DNA from: Limnomonas spitsbergensis
Taxonomy: Eukaryota > Chlorophyta > Chlorophyceae > Chlamydomonadales
Assembly: GCA_037349105.1 (NCBI GenBank)
Contig: JAYJMM010000071.1
Location: 186,001-250,000, forward strand
Length of the DNA stretch: 64,000 bases
Direction: 5' to 3'
The notes under the pieces are model-generated. The model was given only the letters and a program-made list of their open reading frames with translations. It was not told where the DNA came from and searched no databases. The position numbers and the translations under genes were made by a program. Below are positions 1 through 12,078 of the stretch, one piece after another (the stretch's first letter is position 1; the number at the start of each line of letters is the position of its first letter).

Positions 1-328
1 TACCCTGACTGTTTTTTCCTAAAGACAAAAGTCAATGACGTTACACCTCTGGGCCCGGTTTAAAAGGCTCGGCCGGGTGGGCGCCTAACTAAAAGGGGCA
101 AAATGACGGAAAAGGGGAAAATTAAATGAAGGGACAGACAAATGGCTGGAAAAGAAAGGCAAACACAAAAGACAACTCGCAAAATCGATAATTCCACCCT
201 CGCCTGTGTTGAATCTGGATTCCGTTTGCGGATTCCTGTTATGTTGAACCTAGCTGATGCCTGTGTTAGTTGAAGCCTGCATTACATGTTTCCGGAACGT
301 CTGTCCTTGAAATTAGCCACATCTATCA

Positions 329-1180
329 GTCAATGACGTTACACCACGGGGCCATGCCGCAAAGGCTCGGCCGTGTCGGCGTCCGACAGCAAGGTTGGAA
401 ACTAAAGAGAGAGGAAAGAGCCCCCCTCAAAAGCAAGACAAAAAGTCCTAATCCCCAATCCAACTGCCGGAAGCTAAAGACGTCTGGGCCACAGCTTTCA
501 GTGCTACCCTTTGGCGTTACTGATACAATCGCTTAAGCACTGTCATGAATTTCTGGTCCTGCTGAATAATTGTGAGATTCTCGGTATTTTATACCGGTTC
601 ATCAGTGCCTCGACTTCACTTACCAACCTGACCGTCATTTTTTTACGCGCTCGTGGACAAGCCCCGTGCATGGCTACCATGTGCCGCATGAGCATCAAAC
701 CTGACTGCGGCAAAGGGATATCGACGATTCATGCCTTTGTCAAAGTCCTCAGCCCCAATGCCAGGGTCATGTGCTGATGATGTGGGCCTTCGGGACTTGT
801 ACTATTGTACTGCTGCTTGGAGAACAAAATCCTTCGACACACTCATACGTCCTCATGCTTCTGCTGAATGATGCCCACGATGAATTCTTTGCAATGCATG
901 TCGAGTGTCCGTCTGTGGCAGGGGGCATATCTCCAGATCAGTAGTTGGGCCGGACTCACTCGGGTCAATGACGTTACACCACTGGGCCATGCTGCAAAGC
1001 TCGGCCGCGTCGGCGTCCAACAGCAAGGTTGGAAACTAAGGAGAGAGAGGAAAGAGACCCCCTCAAAAACAAAACAAAAAGTCCTTATCCCCAATCCAAC
1101 TACCGGAAGCTAAAGACTTCTGGGCCATGCTCAAAAGACTCGGTTGCGTGGGCGTCCGACTGTCAGAAAGGGGGGAGAAG
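329..1180 (+). repeat. Two direct copies of a dispersed repeat beginning CAATGACGTTACACC
   Basis: Copies at about 329-500 and 965-1,180 share the start CAATGACGTTACACC, then GGGCCATGC, CTCGGCCG.GTCGGCGTCC, a purine-rich AGAGAGAGGAAAGAG stretch and CCCCAATCCAACT.CCGG. The head of the same family also appears at 31-90 (plus), about 17,215-17,265 (minus) and about 45,527-45,560 (minus). Related pieces lie near 48,960-49,010 and 51,045-51,240. The conserved head of about 55 bp suggests the terminus of a short mobile element. No ORF or recognisable tRNA promoter boxes were seen, so the class is undetermined. Confidence 0.6.
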
Positions 1181-1406
1181 GAGAAACGAAAAACAGGAAA
1201 TTATTGGTCAACCAAAAAGCAGGCACCTGTCCCAAGCGATACCGTCGGTAAAGGCCAAGACAAGTAGGACTCACCCAGGTAAGACAAGCTGGTGGCAGTG
1301 CTGTCCTGCATTAGTATCAACATGTTTGGGCGCGTACGCGGCCTAACCAATCGAGCAGGGCCCAGATGTGTGATGTCATTAACCCACTCTCATACCTACA
1401 TACCAG

Positions 1407-2240
1407 TACCGTAAAACAGCTTAGACTCCGCGCACCCCAAAAAAAATAATTTTTTTTTTCGGCCGCGCACCCCAAAAAGAATTTAAAAAACGGTCGCGCA
1501 GCGACGAAATTTTAATTTAAATTATCGCCGCGCAGCACAGAATTTAATTAAACATCGCGCATCACTGAAATAATTTAAATGTCCGTCCGCGCAGCACTTT
1601 CAGCCAGTACAGTCAACGTCAGTTAAAGCTTCGTTTGCTAGCATACCGTAGTCGTCATTCTCCTCCTCCGCCGGTTCCTGGCCTCAAGAAACGTGTGGCT
1701 ATTGGGGCCCTGGGGGCTCAGTGGCACTACGCAAATTGGCAGTCGACCTTGAGGTCAGCGGTTCGAATCCTGTCAATGCTCATTTACCGCGCTCCAGGTG
1801 TAAGAGGCGAGGGAGGCGAGGGGGGATGAGGAGGATTGGAAGGCCGAGCAAGCCGAAGATAGGCGTTGGCGATTCGACTGGCGAGCCGAGTGGATGGAGG
1901 CTGAACTGTGCAGTAATGCTACCTATGAGTACCGGTAGTGCTCATCTGAGTCATCAGTACTGTCATCTGAGTCATCAGTACTGTTACCGTGCAGGGCTAT
2001 TTGGGCACACTTGACAAGGATGCCTGAATGGATGTCGAATCAAACAGTCGCGCGTTAGCGCGCGAATTTTTGTAACAAGTGATGTTTTTAATTCATACCG
2101 CGCACCCCCAAAATAGTTGTTTGGGGACCCGACTGACGCTCCGCGCAGCTGTAATTTTGGAATTAATATTAGCGCGCACCCATGTCCGCGCACCCCAATA
2201 ATTATTTAATTACGAGCGGAGTCTAACCTGCTCTACGGTA
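1407..2240 (+). mobile_element. Non-autonomous TIR element carrying a tRNA-like segment
   Basis: The ends are inverted copies of about 25 bp: left TACCGTAAAAC...TTAGACTCCGC, right GCGGAGTCTAA...CTACGGTA. Inside, both shoulders alternate AT-rich stretches with CGCGCACCCC or CGCGCAGC blocks. The middle holds a tRNA-like stretch. There is no coding capacity. The right arm of the inverted duplication (about 16,535-16,560) has an uninterrupted empty site, and flanking ACATAC/ACATGC may be the target duplication. A relative lies at 2,984-4,048 in the opposite orientation, with halves at 12,079 and 36,632. The superfamily cannot be assigned from the tips alone. Confidence 0.72.
1715..1790 (+). ncRNA. 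tRNA-derived (SINE-like) segment inside the TIR element
   Basis: A B-box-like CGGTTCGAATCC at 1,759-1,770 is preceded at tRNA-like spacing by TGGCACTAC.CAAATTGG, which resembles an A box. The flanks do not pair into an acceptor stem, so this is read as a tRNA-derived Pol III promoter relic and not a working tRNA. The same segment recurs at about 36,962-37,030 in a related element. Confidence 0.5.
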
Positions 2241-2983
2241 CATGCATACCGTGCAAGATTACCCGTACTGGCGACTGATACACGTACAACAAGCTTTGCA
2301 TGGTTTTATGTTGCCAAATCAATGATTGGGAAATTAAGTACTGGTAACAGTGTTCGGTTCATGCTTTGTTGGTAGGCCTGACGACTCTACTGCAGAAATC
2401 CATGGATCACGGATGGTCTCCAAAGGGCGAGGCTGAGGCTGTACAAGGACATGAAACCTATTTCTTCCGGTCGTGTCAGGGGATATGAAGATTATTGGCT
2501 TGTGTTATGACAAAGGGATGCAAGTTTGGACACCGGTACGGCAGTGCCTCACTTGCATGTTGTAAGATGCGTGCATTCCGTGCATGCATGAGTTGAACTG
2601 TTAAAACAGTATCGGTTTACCAAAGATGTTCACTGTGATGGGCATTTGCCTAGGCGATTGCTAGCAATCTGAGTGAATCTAGCTTACGAATGTGTTAACC
2701 CTACCGCCGCACTTTGGCATTTACTCAGTCAGTTGCTGCATGCTGACACCCGACGCATCGACAACTGTACGTACGGCAATCCCGTTCCAGGCGGATGCAG
2801 GGGTTGTTTAGTGTTCTTCACCAGGATGATGGGTCGGAACATGGTTTGTACAGCCCAAGGTACTCCCTGGGCCACCTGCCGGAAGCCGGCCCAGATTTGA
2901 TATGAATCAGCGGCCCATTGGTGGCCGCAGCACGTCCCAGCAAAACTTAAGTGGTCCGGTATGCGCTTATCATATTACTTACA

Positions 2984-4048
2984 TACCGTAGAACGTCTTT
3001 GACTCCGCTCGTAATTAATTAATTATTGGGGTGCGCGGACATTGATGCTGCGCGGTAACTTTAATAATTAAATCTTTGCTGCGCGGAGCGTCAGTCAGGT
3101 GCCCAAACAATTATTTTGGGGGTGCGCGGTATGAATTAAAACAGCAATTTTTACAAAACTTCGCGCGCTAGCGCGCGACTGTTTGATTTGACATTTGTCG
3201 AGTGATCCTTACGCCAATCCCCGTTGCGAAGCCCCTCGGGCCCCAATAGCCACACGTTTCCTGAGGCCAGGAACCGGCGGAGGAGGAGGATGACGACTAC
3301 GGTATGCGGAGTATTGCTGACCGTGTGCTATCCAGTGCTGTGCTTCCTTACGGTTCGTGAAATTACGGTTTGCAGTGACGGTGCAATTTGCGCGCAATTT
3401 ACCAGGACCGCCCAGATTACACCGCAATTACGGCAAGTTGCTTTCGGCGTAACCACAGACAAAACCCTGGTTACGCACCACAAATGGGGTTTTCGGCTCG
3501 GAACCTACCCGCCAATTGACGAAAAGTCGTGGCACGTTAATGTGGAAGTTATTATGAATTTCACGATATCTTCCTATGAGTTGACGCACAACGATCCGCA
3601 ACTTCCCACCTTCGAAAATGAATGACTGATGTCCCCAAAAGACAGAAATCTACTAGAACGTGCTTACGGTCTAGATTACAGGTCGCTCTTAATTGCGTGC
3701 AAGTTAAAAAACCTTACTTGCGCGCAATTACATGTTACGCCGTAATTGACCGTAATTATTTACACAAAAATCGGATTACGGCGTAATCGCACAGCACTGG
3801 TGCTATCCCTGCTAGCATCAAACGAAGTTTTTACTGAGTTTGACTGTACTGGCTGAAAGTGCAGCGCGGACGGAAAGTTCAATTATTCTCAGAGATGCGC
3901 GATGTGAAATTAATTTACCTGCTGTGCGGCGTCAAATTAAATTAAAAATAAATCGCTGCGCGACCATTTTTAAATTCTTTTTGGGTGCGCGACCAGAAAA
4001 TAAATTCATTTTTGGGGGGGTGCGCGGAGTCTAAGGCGTTCTACGGTA
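2984..4048 (-). mobile_element. Second TIR element of the TACCGTA family, inverted relative to the first
   Basis: The left end reads TACCGTAGAACG.CTTTGACTCCGC and the right end is its near-perfect inverse, GCGGAGTCTAAGGCGTTCTACGGTA. Read on the minus strand, its shoulders match those of 1,407-2,240, including the CTAGCGCGCGA palindrome near 3,165-3,178. The middle differs and lacks the tRNA-like segment. No transposase is encoded. The right arm near 15,730-15,745 has the uninterrupted target (TATACCGTACTGTACATAATC), which shows insertion into the left arm. The duplicated target is ambiguous because TIR tip and target share TACCGTA. Confidence 0.72.
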
Positions 4049-4508
4049 CTGTACATAATCGGTTGGTTTGAACAGCTTCGATGAGGGGTCATAAACAGCA
4101 AATAAATCAGATATCATTTCACCTTTTTCCCAAGGTGTGCATTCTGTCCACCCAAGAATATTATCACACCCAAACACCATGCTACACATTCTGAAGTATC
4201 TCCAAATTCTCCAGTATCTCCAGACCAGGCAAACATTAGCACTGGTCACTCATGCCTTAGTGGCTACAGGAGAACAAAACGCATTCTTGCCAATATTGCA
4301 ACCCTCGGCGCCATCAAAGAAACCGCCTTTTGAAGTCCTCCCTCCAACTTCTCACATGTCCCATAGGGGTCACTTGGGTATCTTCAACTGCCATCGTGTT
4401 TCCAACACACACCAGCTCATTCATGTGCCTTGATCTACGTGACCACCGAAATAGGTTAGATGAGAGACAATGGACATACAAGCACCGGTGCTTAGAAGGA
4501 AAGAACGC

Positions 4509-5222
4509 ACCGTGGGGGGCGTAAGAGTCAAGGAAACAGCGCAGCCTGGGCTGAAGCCACATTCGCACCGGCACCGTAAGAAAGAAGACACATCATATTT
4601 GATGATGGCGGCTTGCGGTTCTTATTTATCTTCTCACCGGTTTTACCAGGTCGAGTGGGGCAGTATTCTATTCTCTGCCTTGTCTGCACGATGCTATCTA
4701 AGTGTTCAATATCTTGCACATGCATTTTCGGTGCACAATTTTTTGCATGGTAGGTGGACGAGCCCAATTGCTGCATGCTCTGAAGGGTGTGCTTCTGTGC
4801 TCGAGATAGACTGTGCCAGGCGTCCCTGATTAAGACGGGGACAATGTTCATTGATGTTGCACTGCTTGTAACCGCTTTGCATGAGTTTCTCAATGCGAAG
4901 GGCATGCTGTTTTTGCAAGCTAAGAGTTGGTTTCTGGTCGGGTATCTCTGGGGTATTTAAACTCATTGATATAAATGATTGTGTCTGCTTTGTTAGCTTT
5001 GTGTTGGACACGCATGATGGCGGGTTACAACTTCTTTTTCTCCCCGGGCTTTTTATTGAGCCCAAGTAACATGTCTTTCAGGACCTTGTTGCACGGCATT
5101 ACATGTGCGCCTGCCTCATCACATTACGATGTCGCCCCCCATGTTGCCCTTTGAAATGGCCCTTGCAGTATCCGTCCCGTGTGGTAGTGCCGCTCAGTGT
5201 ACATGTACTCCATTTCTGGGTG
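4509..5222 (-). mobile_element. 5'-truncated 3' fragment of the RLE-type LINE
   Basis: This segment aligns along its length with 18,660-19,385, the 3' end of the large LINE. The shared sequence starts at CGTGGGGGGCGT on the 3' side and stops abruptly after CCATTTC.GGGTG on the 5' side. Broken reading frames encode the LINE C-terminus, including PETQ-like and HALRIEKLMQSGYK stretches. The right arm near 15,335-15,350 has no insertion at the matching point (CACTGGTGAC...GGTGAGAGGG), so the fragment entered after the inverted duplication or was lost cleanly from the other arm. Flanking GGTGCT/GGTGACT may be an eroded target duplication. Confidence 0.75.
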
Positions 5223-5324
5223 ACTGGTGAGAGGGTGCAACCGTCGGGTTACATGATCAATGATGTTAAAACCCAGCCCATGGGAAACCTTAAAATAGAT
5301 GGCCCGCACTTTGTTTCGGAGCTT

Positions 5325-5395
5325 AATTGTTAGTGCATCAATTTGCGAAGCAGTGTGATAGATGTGAGTTCGAATCCCACTGAAGCTACCTGAAT
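5325..5395 (+). ncRNA. tRNA-like segment (possible SINE head)
   Basis: GAGTTCGAATCCCAC at 5,366-5,380 fits a Pol III B box inside a T-arm-like stem (GTGAG...CCCAC). TTAGTGCATCAATTTGCG upstream could be an A box. No acceptor-stem pairing or anticodon arm was resolved. It lies near the left edge of the block missing from the right arm, so it may be part of an inserted SINE. Confidence 0.35.
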
Positions 5396-6033
5396 GTCTT
5401 GTAAAACCTCTCGGCGACATGTGTGTGTTTACGTACGCGCCGTAGCCAGTCATGAGGGAAATCGCAAAGTAAAAGAGGTACTGACGAGTGACTCATCCAC
5501 ATTTACTATTTCTCGAGGGAGGGTGCGCGTATCCCGAACGGGCAGGTTTACCTACGGGTCGCCATACTTAGGGATCCGTACAATACGGGGGGGCAGGGGA
5601 CCGCGTAGTTTGGGTCCCCTGACGTAGTTTGTTCACACCAGGGGACGAGGCTCCCTCTTGGACGGGTCCCCTGCTCCCTAATGCCGGCAAGCCCCCCGAT
5701 CCCCCCAAACTACGTCGACATTTAGACGACTTGGGGCTTCCTCTCTGGTTAAAACCCGTCTATTACAGCCAGATATGGCCCTGCCTGCCCTGCGGGGGGG
5801 GGGGGGGGGGCGTTCCCTCTGCAATTGACCGAGGCCCCATGTTTGACGGTGGATCTCCCAGCGATGCCGAACGTGCATTCAAACATTTTTGGCACCTAAG
5901 AACTCGGTATTAAACGTCGAGGTGGGGAGGTCGGAGCAGCTGGAAAAGGCAGTGAGCGCTGTCCGAGGTCGACTGGAAAACTACTAGGCAGATAGCAGTT
6001 CGGCAGGCGCAAGGTGGAATGGACGACAGACAG
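5395..6033. other. No gene seen; 17-bp poly-G tract
   Basis: This stretch belongs to the block (about 5,310-8,745) that the right arm lacks. It contains a 17-base G run at 5,794-5,810. Short ORFs across it show no recognisable protein features. Confidence 0.4.
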
Positions 6034-7350
6034 TGGCATGGCACCCCTAGCACACACAGCTTCTGCACTGCATATTGCCAGCTATGGCACCCACAGCTTC
6101 AGCACTGCATGCTGCCTGACATGGCACCCCTGGCACCCACAGCATATGCACTGCATGCTGCCTGCCATGGCCCCCCAAGCACACACAGGTGCACTACATG
6201 CTGCCTGTCATGGCCACCCTAGCACGCATAGCGTCTGCACTGCATGCTGCCTATCATGACACCCCTAGCACAAACAGGTGCACTGCATGCTGCCCGGCAT
6301 GACACCCCTAGCACAAGCAGCTGCACTGCATGCTGCCTGCCATGGCACCCCTAGCACAAACAGGTGCACTGCATGCTGACTGTCATGACACCTTCAGCAC
6401 AAACAGGTGCACTGCATGCTGACTGTCATGACACCCCTAGCACAAACAGGTGCACTGCATGCTGACTGGCATAACACCCCTAGCACAAACAGGTGCACTG
6501 CATGCTGACTATCATGACACCCCTAGCACAAACAGGTACACTGCATGCTGCCTGCCATTGCACCCCTAGCACAAACAGGTGCACTGCATGCTGACTGTCA
6601 TGCCACCCCTAGCACAAACAGGTGCACTGCATGCTGACTGTCATGCCACCCCTAGCACAAACAGGTGCACTGCATGCTGACTGTCATGACACCCCTAGCA
6701 CCCACAGGTGCACTGCATGCTGACTGGCACGCCACCCCTAGCACAAACAGGTGCACTGCATGCTGACTGTCATGACACCTTTAGCACAAACAGGTGCACT
6801 GCATGCTGACTGTCATGACACCCCTAGCACAAACAGGTGCACTGCATACTGCCTGTCATGACATCCCTAGCACAAACAGGTGCACTGCATGCTGGCTGTC
6901 ATGGGACCCCTAGCACACACAGCTGCTGCACTGCATGCTGCCTGTCATTGCACCCCTAGCACAAACAGAAGCACTGCATACTGCCTGTCATGATACCCCT
7001 AGCACACACATGTGCACTGTGTGCTGCCTGCCATGGCACCCCTAGCACACACAACGTTTGCAGTGCATGCTGCCTGGCATGGCACCCATAGCACACACAG
7101 GTGCACTGCATGTTGACTGTTATGGCACAGACAGGTGCATTGCATGCTGCCTGGCATGGCACCCCTAGCACACACAGGTGCACTGCATGCTGACTGGCAT
7201 GGCACCCCTAGCACACACAGGTGCACTGCATGCTGACTGTTATGACACACACAGGTGCATTGCATGCTGCCTGGCATGGCACCCATAGCACACACATGTG
7301 CACTGCATGCTGACTGTCATGGCACCCCTAGCACACACAGCTTCTGTCAT
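6034..7350. repeat. 43-bp minisatellite, about 30 units
   Basis: Units carry CACCCCTAGCACA, AACAGGTGCACTGCATGC and TGACTGTCATG in fixed order, about 43 bp apart. The outer units are more divergent (CACACAGC, TGCCTGCCATGG) and the middle ones most uniform, as expected from unequal exchange. The unit length is not a multiple of three and no long ORF persists, so the array is unlikely to be coding. It lies in the left-arm insertion block absent from the right arm. Confidence 0.9.
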
Positions 7351-8745
7351 ACATGCTGACAGGGCAGCCTTAACACCACTTACACACATGCTTCATGGGA
7401 TAAGGTTCCTTGATCAGGTTCACTCCAAGCTAGAGCTCAGGTATGAGGAGAGGTCTAATGCAGAGGCAACAGTGCAGCCCACTCTTACTGCCTCACTCTA
7501 ACTGTCTCACTCTAAAAATGTGCTGGTTCTCTTAAAATTTCAGATTGGTAGAGAATTGGTTCTTTGTACTACAAATTAGATATAATAAAATTCAGCCAGT
7601 TGCATGCAAACAGCTTAATGTCTAGAGCTAAGTCCAGTATAAGTCGTTTGATCTCGTTGCCGAACTCCATGTCTGAACTCTATGAGACGAATATTTTGTT
7701 TTCATAACTTGCATTGACAGTTCTGACGGCCATGGCGCCGTGCCTGAGTGACTCTGTCCAGTGTTTAATTTCTAGGCGTTTCCAAACTCGAATACTGATC
7801 TGCTGACATGTTCATGCCAGTCTTACTTAAATCGTGGAATGCCTGTGTCCCAAGCAGTAGGGCATGCAGCAACATGCTCCCCATGCTGCAGATCGTAACA
7901 CAGCTGAATTGTAGCTGAAGTCCTATTAAATCAGCAGCGGCCAACCAACCCAGTGAACGCCACTGGCAAGCCAAGTAGGAAACCAAAGCATTCGAATTAC
8001 ATCAAGCACAGGGAGTGATCGAGCTCTCATGGCAAAATATCATCCTCCCTTTTTCTTGCCTCACGCTCATGCGTTTGGTTCAGTTGCATGAAACCAAACA
8101 GCTACACGTTTCAGTATGCCATGTAAATAATGGACCAAACAGCCACATTTCCCCTCATGCATCAGTTTATCTTCTGCTGTTTTGCCTGCTTTTCGAGACG
8201 GCCATGGTTACTGAGCTAGAGTAAGGCCCGGAGCCTCAGCCTTCTCAACATGTCTAGCGGCGACGACACCCTGTTACGCAAGCCTCAGCCGGCGAGACCA
8301 GCAACGCGGTGTTATTTTTGTCAGTGGATGGGGGGCGGGTGGAGGGGCAAAAACATTACCGGACTGGACCGGATTACAACACAACGAGCGCGTCCGTTGC
8401 AACTACTTCCTTTCACGTAGACACGCATAATTTATCACTGTGTGCTTCAGCATGGTTGAGTGGGTCTCAGGCGGGGGAGGGGACGTGGGCACACGCACCT
8501 ACCTGTCGAGGGACGTCTGTTATCTTAACGGTTGCTGTCGTTGCGTGAATTGGCAGTTTCCCCGGGTTCAAAAGCGAAGCAAGTGGTATTTGTGATGCGC
8601 AGCCTAGCCTTATCCCATGGCCTTACTTATCCCCATTTTCGAGGCGTCCCCTGGCCCATCCCCTGGGTCCCCTGGGTAGGAATACCCGTCAAATTCACGC
8701 ACGATTGGAAACGACACGTAGTTCTTACTTCTTACTGTCCCGCAC
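7350..8745. other. No gene seen
   Basis: This is unique-looking sequence between the minisatellite and the resumption of arm homology at about 8,745. Only short, compositionally ordinary ORFs are present. I recognise no protein, RNA gene or mobile-element end. Confidence 0.4.
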
Positions 8746-9119
8746 TGGTTTGTGCAGTTTGTGCCGCCACAACCTGGCGCCAAGCAATAAGCTCACTACA
8801 GAATCACAGATTACGCTTAAGAGACTATACACGACATAAGCTACGGTCTGTTGAGAACTCTATAACTCATGTATCAAATTCGGCGCGCAGGCAAAACAAA
8901 AACCCTACTCCGCGTATACGCACCTGGAATCTTTTGATAATTGATGCTCGAATCATTATTCCGCCCCGAAAAAAGTTGTCAATTCTTATTCTGCCTTACA
9001 CCACTCCACACACCTCCAAAGATATGTAATTAAATGCTGTTGCAAATCGATTGTACAGTATACGCTTCGTTTTTTTAAAAACGTTTTGATGGCTTAGACT
9101 AGGTTTCCCACTGAAAAGT

Positions 9120-10140
9120 CCCTATAAACTAAAAAATAGTATATAAGGGGGAGGGGCAAAAAAAATCGACCCCATCCCCCTTTTTGACGAGAGCGTTGTA
9201 TAGCTGTTTTGTAAATGTTTTTGGCCCATGGGGGGGGGTATTTAACTCCTAATTTCACCCTGTCTGTATAAGCACTAGCACATCCCCTCTCAATTGAGTA
9301 ATTGAGTCAGTTCCTCTCACGTCTCACTCTCCCACCTCATGATATGTTACATCTGACTAGCTGAGCAGCTGAGCTGCAAGCTTAAAAACCGTGAGCTCCT
9401 TAAGTGCTAGTTCATCGGAAGGTAAACATAAGAGGCGAATGAAGGATCCCCAAGCATTAAACGGGTGCATTATCCACGAAATTTCGAACGGGCTGTCCGA
9501 ACATGACTTGCGTCTGTTCCCTACACTCTGTGCTCACAAACTCACAATGCCATTGTAAAGTAGAAGTATATTTTTGCGCGATGCATCGCTGCAAATGTGC
9601 AATGCACGAGTTGCTGGGCTTATTACCAGCGATGGCCTTGTCGCTGTGTGGAATCTCAGCGCGGTCATTCCACTCATACTCAAGAAGTGCGGATTTTCAG
9701 TCGGTGCATCGTAGTGGACCGTAACGATACGTTACGTTACGATACGTTACGTTACGGGATTTTTGGCCCATACGGGCCGTCTCCTGTGTCCCTGTTGGAC
9801 ACCCCCCGAAACCAGCTGAGTCATTCTTAGTTGACTTTTGGCATGTCATCACCTAACAAATTGAAATATACCAGTAGAAGCGCCTTGACGAGCTGATGAA
9901 AAACACCCCTTAATTGTCTTGTAATTTTGAATTTTGACTGCGACATTTGAATTTCAATGGGTTCTGGAGGCGGGGTGGGGGGGGGGGGCGGGGGTAGGCT
10001 TGTTGGGTGCTCGTTTTGGGGGGGGGGATGGAGTCCCTGGCTTTTTCTGCCCCACCCTCGTATACAGCTACAAGATATTAAAAAATAAGTTAATGCACAA
10101 AAATGAAGATTAAAGACAATTGTTGAAATAAACAAAATTT
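9120..10140 (+). mobile_element. About 1-kb dispersed element inserted in the left arm
   Basis: The right arm reads continuously across the insertion point (CACTGAAAAGTGCATTTACGGCC near 14,745-14,765), while the left arm is interrupted between about 9,120 and 10,140. The edges resemble 49,565-50,780 in the same order. First comes a GAGGGGCAAAAAAAA then TTTTTGGCCCA section (9,150-9,230 and 49,575-49,675). Then comes ACCAGTAGAAGCGC followed by GGTTC.GGAGGCGGGG (about 9,870-9,980 and 50,590-50,700). Poly-G runs occur near 9,975 and 10,017. No coding capacity is seen, so it is a non-autonomous element of unknown class. Confidence 0.6.
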
Positions 10141-11215
10141 ACGATTTTTATGGCCTGCAGCTTTGTGTGCTATCTAACTTCCAAAGTGTTATGTATTCAC
10201 TAGCCATGAAATGTATAAACCCGGTTGCGTCCTCATCACATCGCAAGCGAGCTTGCGATGACGTCGAGTCTAACATCTGTAAGCCCCATGCTGCTTCTAC
10301 CTTTGCAGTGGTAGGGACGCGGGCTGTTCCATCCTAGCAACAACCATCAGCCTCGCTCGCCCAATGAACGCACACATGGGTGTTTGACGAGTATCGAGTA
10401 GAGCTGCCCCAAGCCTCTCACCATCTCTTGGCTTGATTCGCCTATTCATTGATCGAAAGCCAGGAGAGGAATCGGGAAAAGAGGAAAATGACGGGAAGGG
10501 GCAAGGCCGCCTGTGCGCATTTCGGCTTCATCAGTACCGGAAAGCTCTTGAGCATGAACTGCAGCCCTTTCTATAGCCTTTGCCTATGCCCCATCGATTG
10601 GCTCGAACAATTTTCACTGCCACTTAATTTTAAATGGAGATTGGCATGCTGTCACGGAGAACGGGGGCCCACGAAGATACAGCTGACAGCCCTGGCGTAC
10701 CCCAAACAACTAATTGTTTTTGTATGGTTTATTTCCTTCTTTTGTACCTGTACATGTTGGTTTTATTTTGGTTTCATACACTGGTAATAAACCCCGCTAA
10801 TAATCCATCAAAAAAACAAACCCTGTAAAAACTTATGTATCGACAGTATTCGACACCAATCTACTTTTTGCAAAAATAGGATCCGACGGGGGATCCTACC
10901 TACATGTTGCATGTTATACACGTCGGCACGATGAACCAGGTCCAAGGGTACCCTTCGACCTTGACGTGGCCTCTATCCCCCGCTGAGTGTGGGCAGCCAT
11001 AGACACAACAAGTACGGGGCCCTTGTGGCCAACTGCGGTCGCTCTAATCGCTCGAGTGCTTTTTGGCATTTCGAACTCCATTCTTTGAGGACCCCAAGAT
11101 GTTGGTGTAGTTGGTGAACTGTGTACCACTCTACCGTACTGACGATTTGTTGGGGCTGACGTGCATGCGTGCAATCAAGTTAGCTCAAGGTAGCACAATA
11201 CGGCAAAACCTGTTT

Positions 11216-11252
11216 CGTATCCGGAGCGGATCGCTGCTCCGCTCCGGATACG
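11216..11252. repeat. Perfect 15-bp stem with a 7-nt loop at the edge of the left arm
   Basis: CGTATCCGGAGCGGA at 11,216-11,230 is exactly complementary to TCCGCTCCGGATACG at 11,238-11,252. It lies just inside the point where the two arms stop matching. It could form a cruciform or RNA hairpin; no coding or terminator role is indicated. Confidence 0.7.
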
Positions 11253-12078
11253 GCAATACTGCTCCGATCCGGCTCACCATGCAGGAAATTTGTGTGCAGA
11301 CCTTCCGGGCGACATGGCAGGCCATGCAGCCCTTGCACAAGTGTTGCTTCGAGGCCATAGGGGGCGGGAATCAACAACCACGCGATCGATAGTACGCCTA
11401 CATACCGTCACATGTCCGATAGAACTGACGACGTCGCTGACGTTCTAGACATATTCGTTGATAACCTCAGGAAACGCGTAAACCATCTGACCCATCCAAG
11501 TTGTCTTCCAATTCGCGGCGATGGCATTGCAAGCAATGCAAGCTAGCTAGACTTTTTTGGACGGACGAAGCCTTAAAAGCCCATTGCTACGAAGTGACAG
11601 GGAAATATTTATGCGATCAATCAATTGGCTGTTTCAAGGAACAACGAACTCCGAAAACAACGAAACACATCCGTGACTACGGTTTCCGAATCGTCCGATC
11701 GATCAGCAATTCAGCACGAGCTAAGGAAATCCAGCCTTCACCCGGGGAACCCTGAGCTTAAGTTGCCAAATTCTGCATACCGACGGTATCAAGCAAGGCT
11801 GCAGATTTGAAGGGCAAGGGGGAAAACTTGAGGGGAAATTAGTTATGCATGGCAACTGCTACTGACTGAAGTTGTTACTGTTTGGACAGTTAAACCAAAG
11901 GAGCTCCAACAAGGGCAACACAGGGAGGCAAAACGTAACATAGCCGTAGCTCTAGGAAAGCAAACGAGAGAAGAGCCGGAACAAGCGTCAAAACTGCCAG
12001 GCAGGGAAGAAACAACCGCCATACGGTAAGCCCCAAGGGGGAGGCCAGTTAAGAACTGGAGCGCCCTAAGGAGTTAAA

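Larger units (their letters stand above)
1..11190 (+). repeat. Left arm of a very large imperfect inverted duplication
   Basis: Read forward, this arm matches the reverse complement of 13,715-17,290 in the same order. Matching blocks are 1-250 with 17,080-17,290; 690-960 with 16,790-17,060; 2,241-2,880 with 15,940-16,545; 2,880-2,983 plus 4,049-4,480 with 15,345-15,860; 5,222-5,310 with 15,240-15,345; 8,745-9,120 with 14,745-15,240; and 10,140-11,190 with 13,715-14,745. Similarity is clear by eye but imperfect, with many substitutions and small indels. Most of the extra length is insertions absent from the right arm, listed separately. The outer end lies before base 1, because the match is already present in the first bases. 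No gene is recognised in the shared sequence. Confidence 0.85.

Noticed and set aside
1715..1790. Functional tRNA gene
   Set aside because: Only A-box-like and B-box-like sequences are present; the acceptor stem does not pair. The same holds for 5,325, 36,962, 45,005 and 50,885.
6034..7350. CRISPR array
   Set aside because: The 43-bp units are contiguous tandem copies without unique spacers, and the context is eukaryotic.
8532..9029. 165-codon ORF as a gene
   Set aside because: It crosses the homology between the inverted arms, and the other arm does not keep the frame. Composition is non-protein-like.
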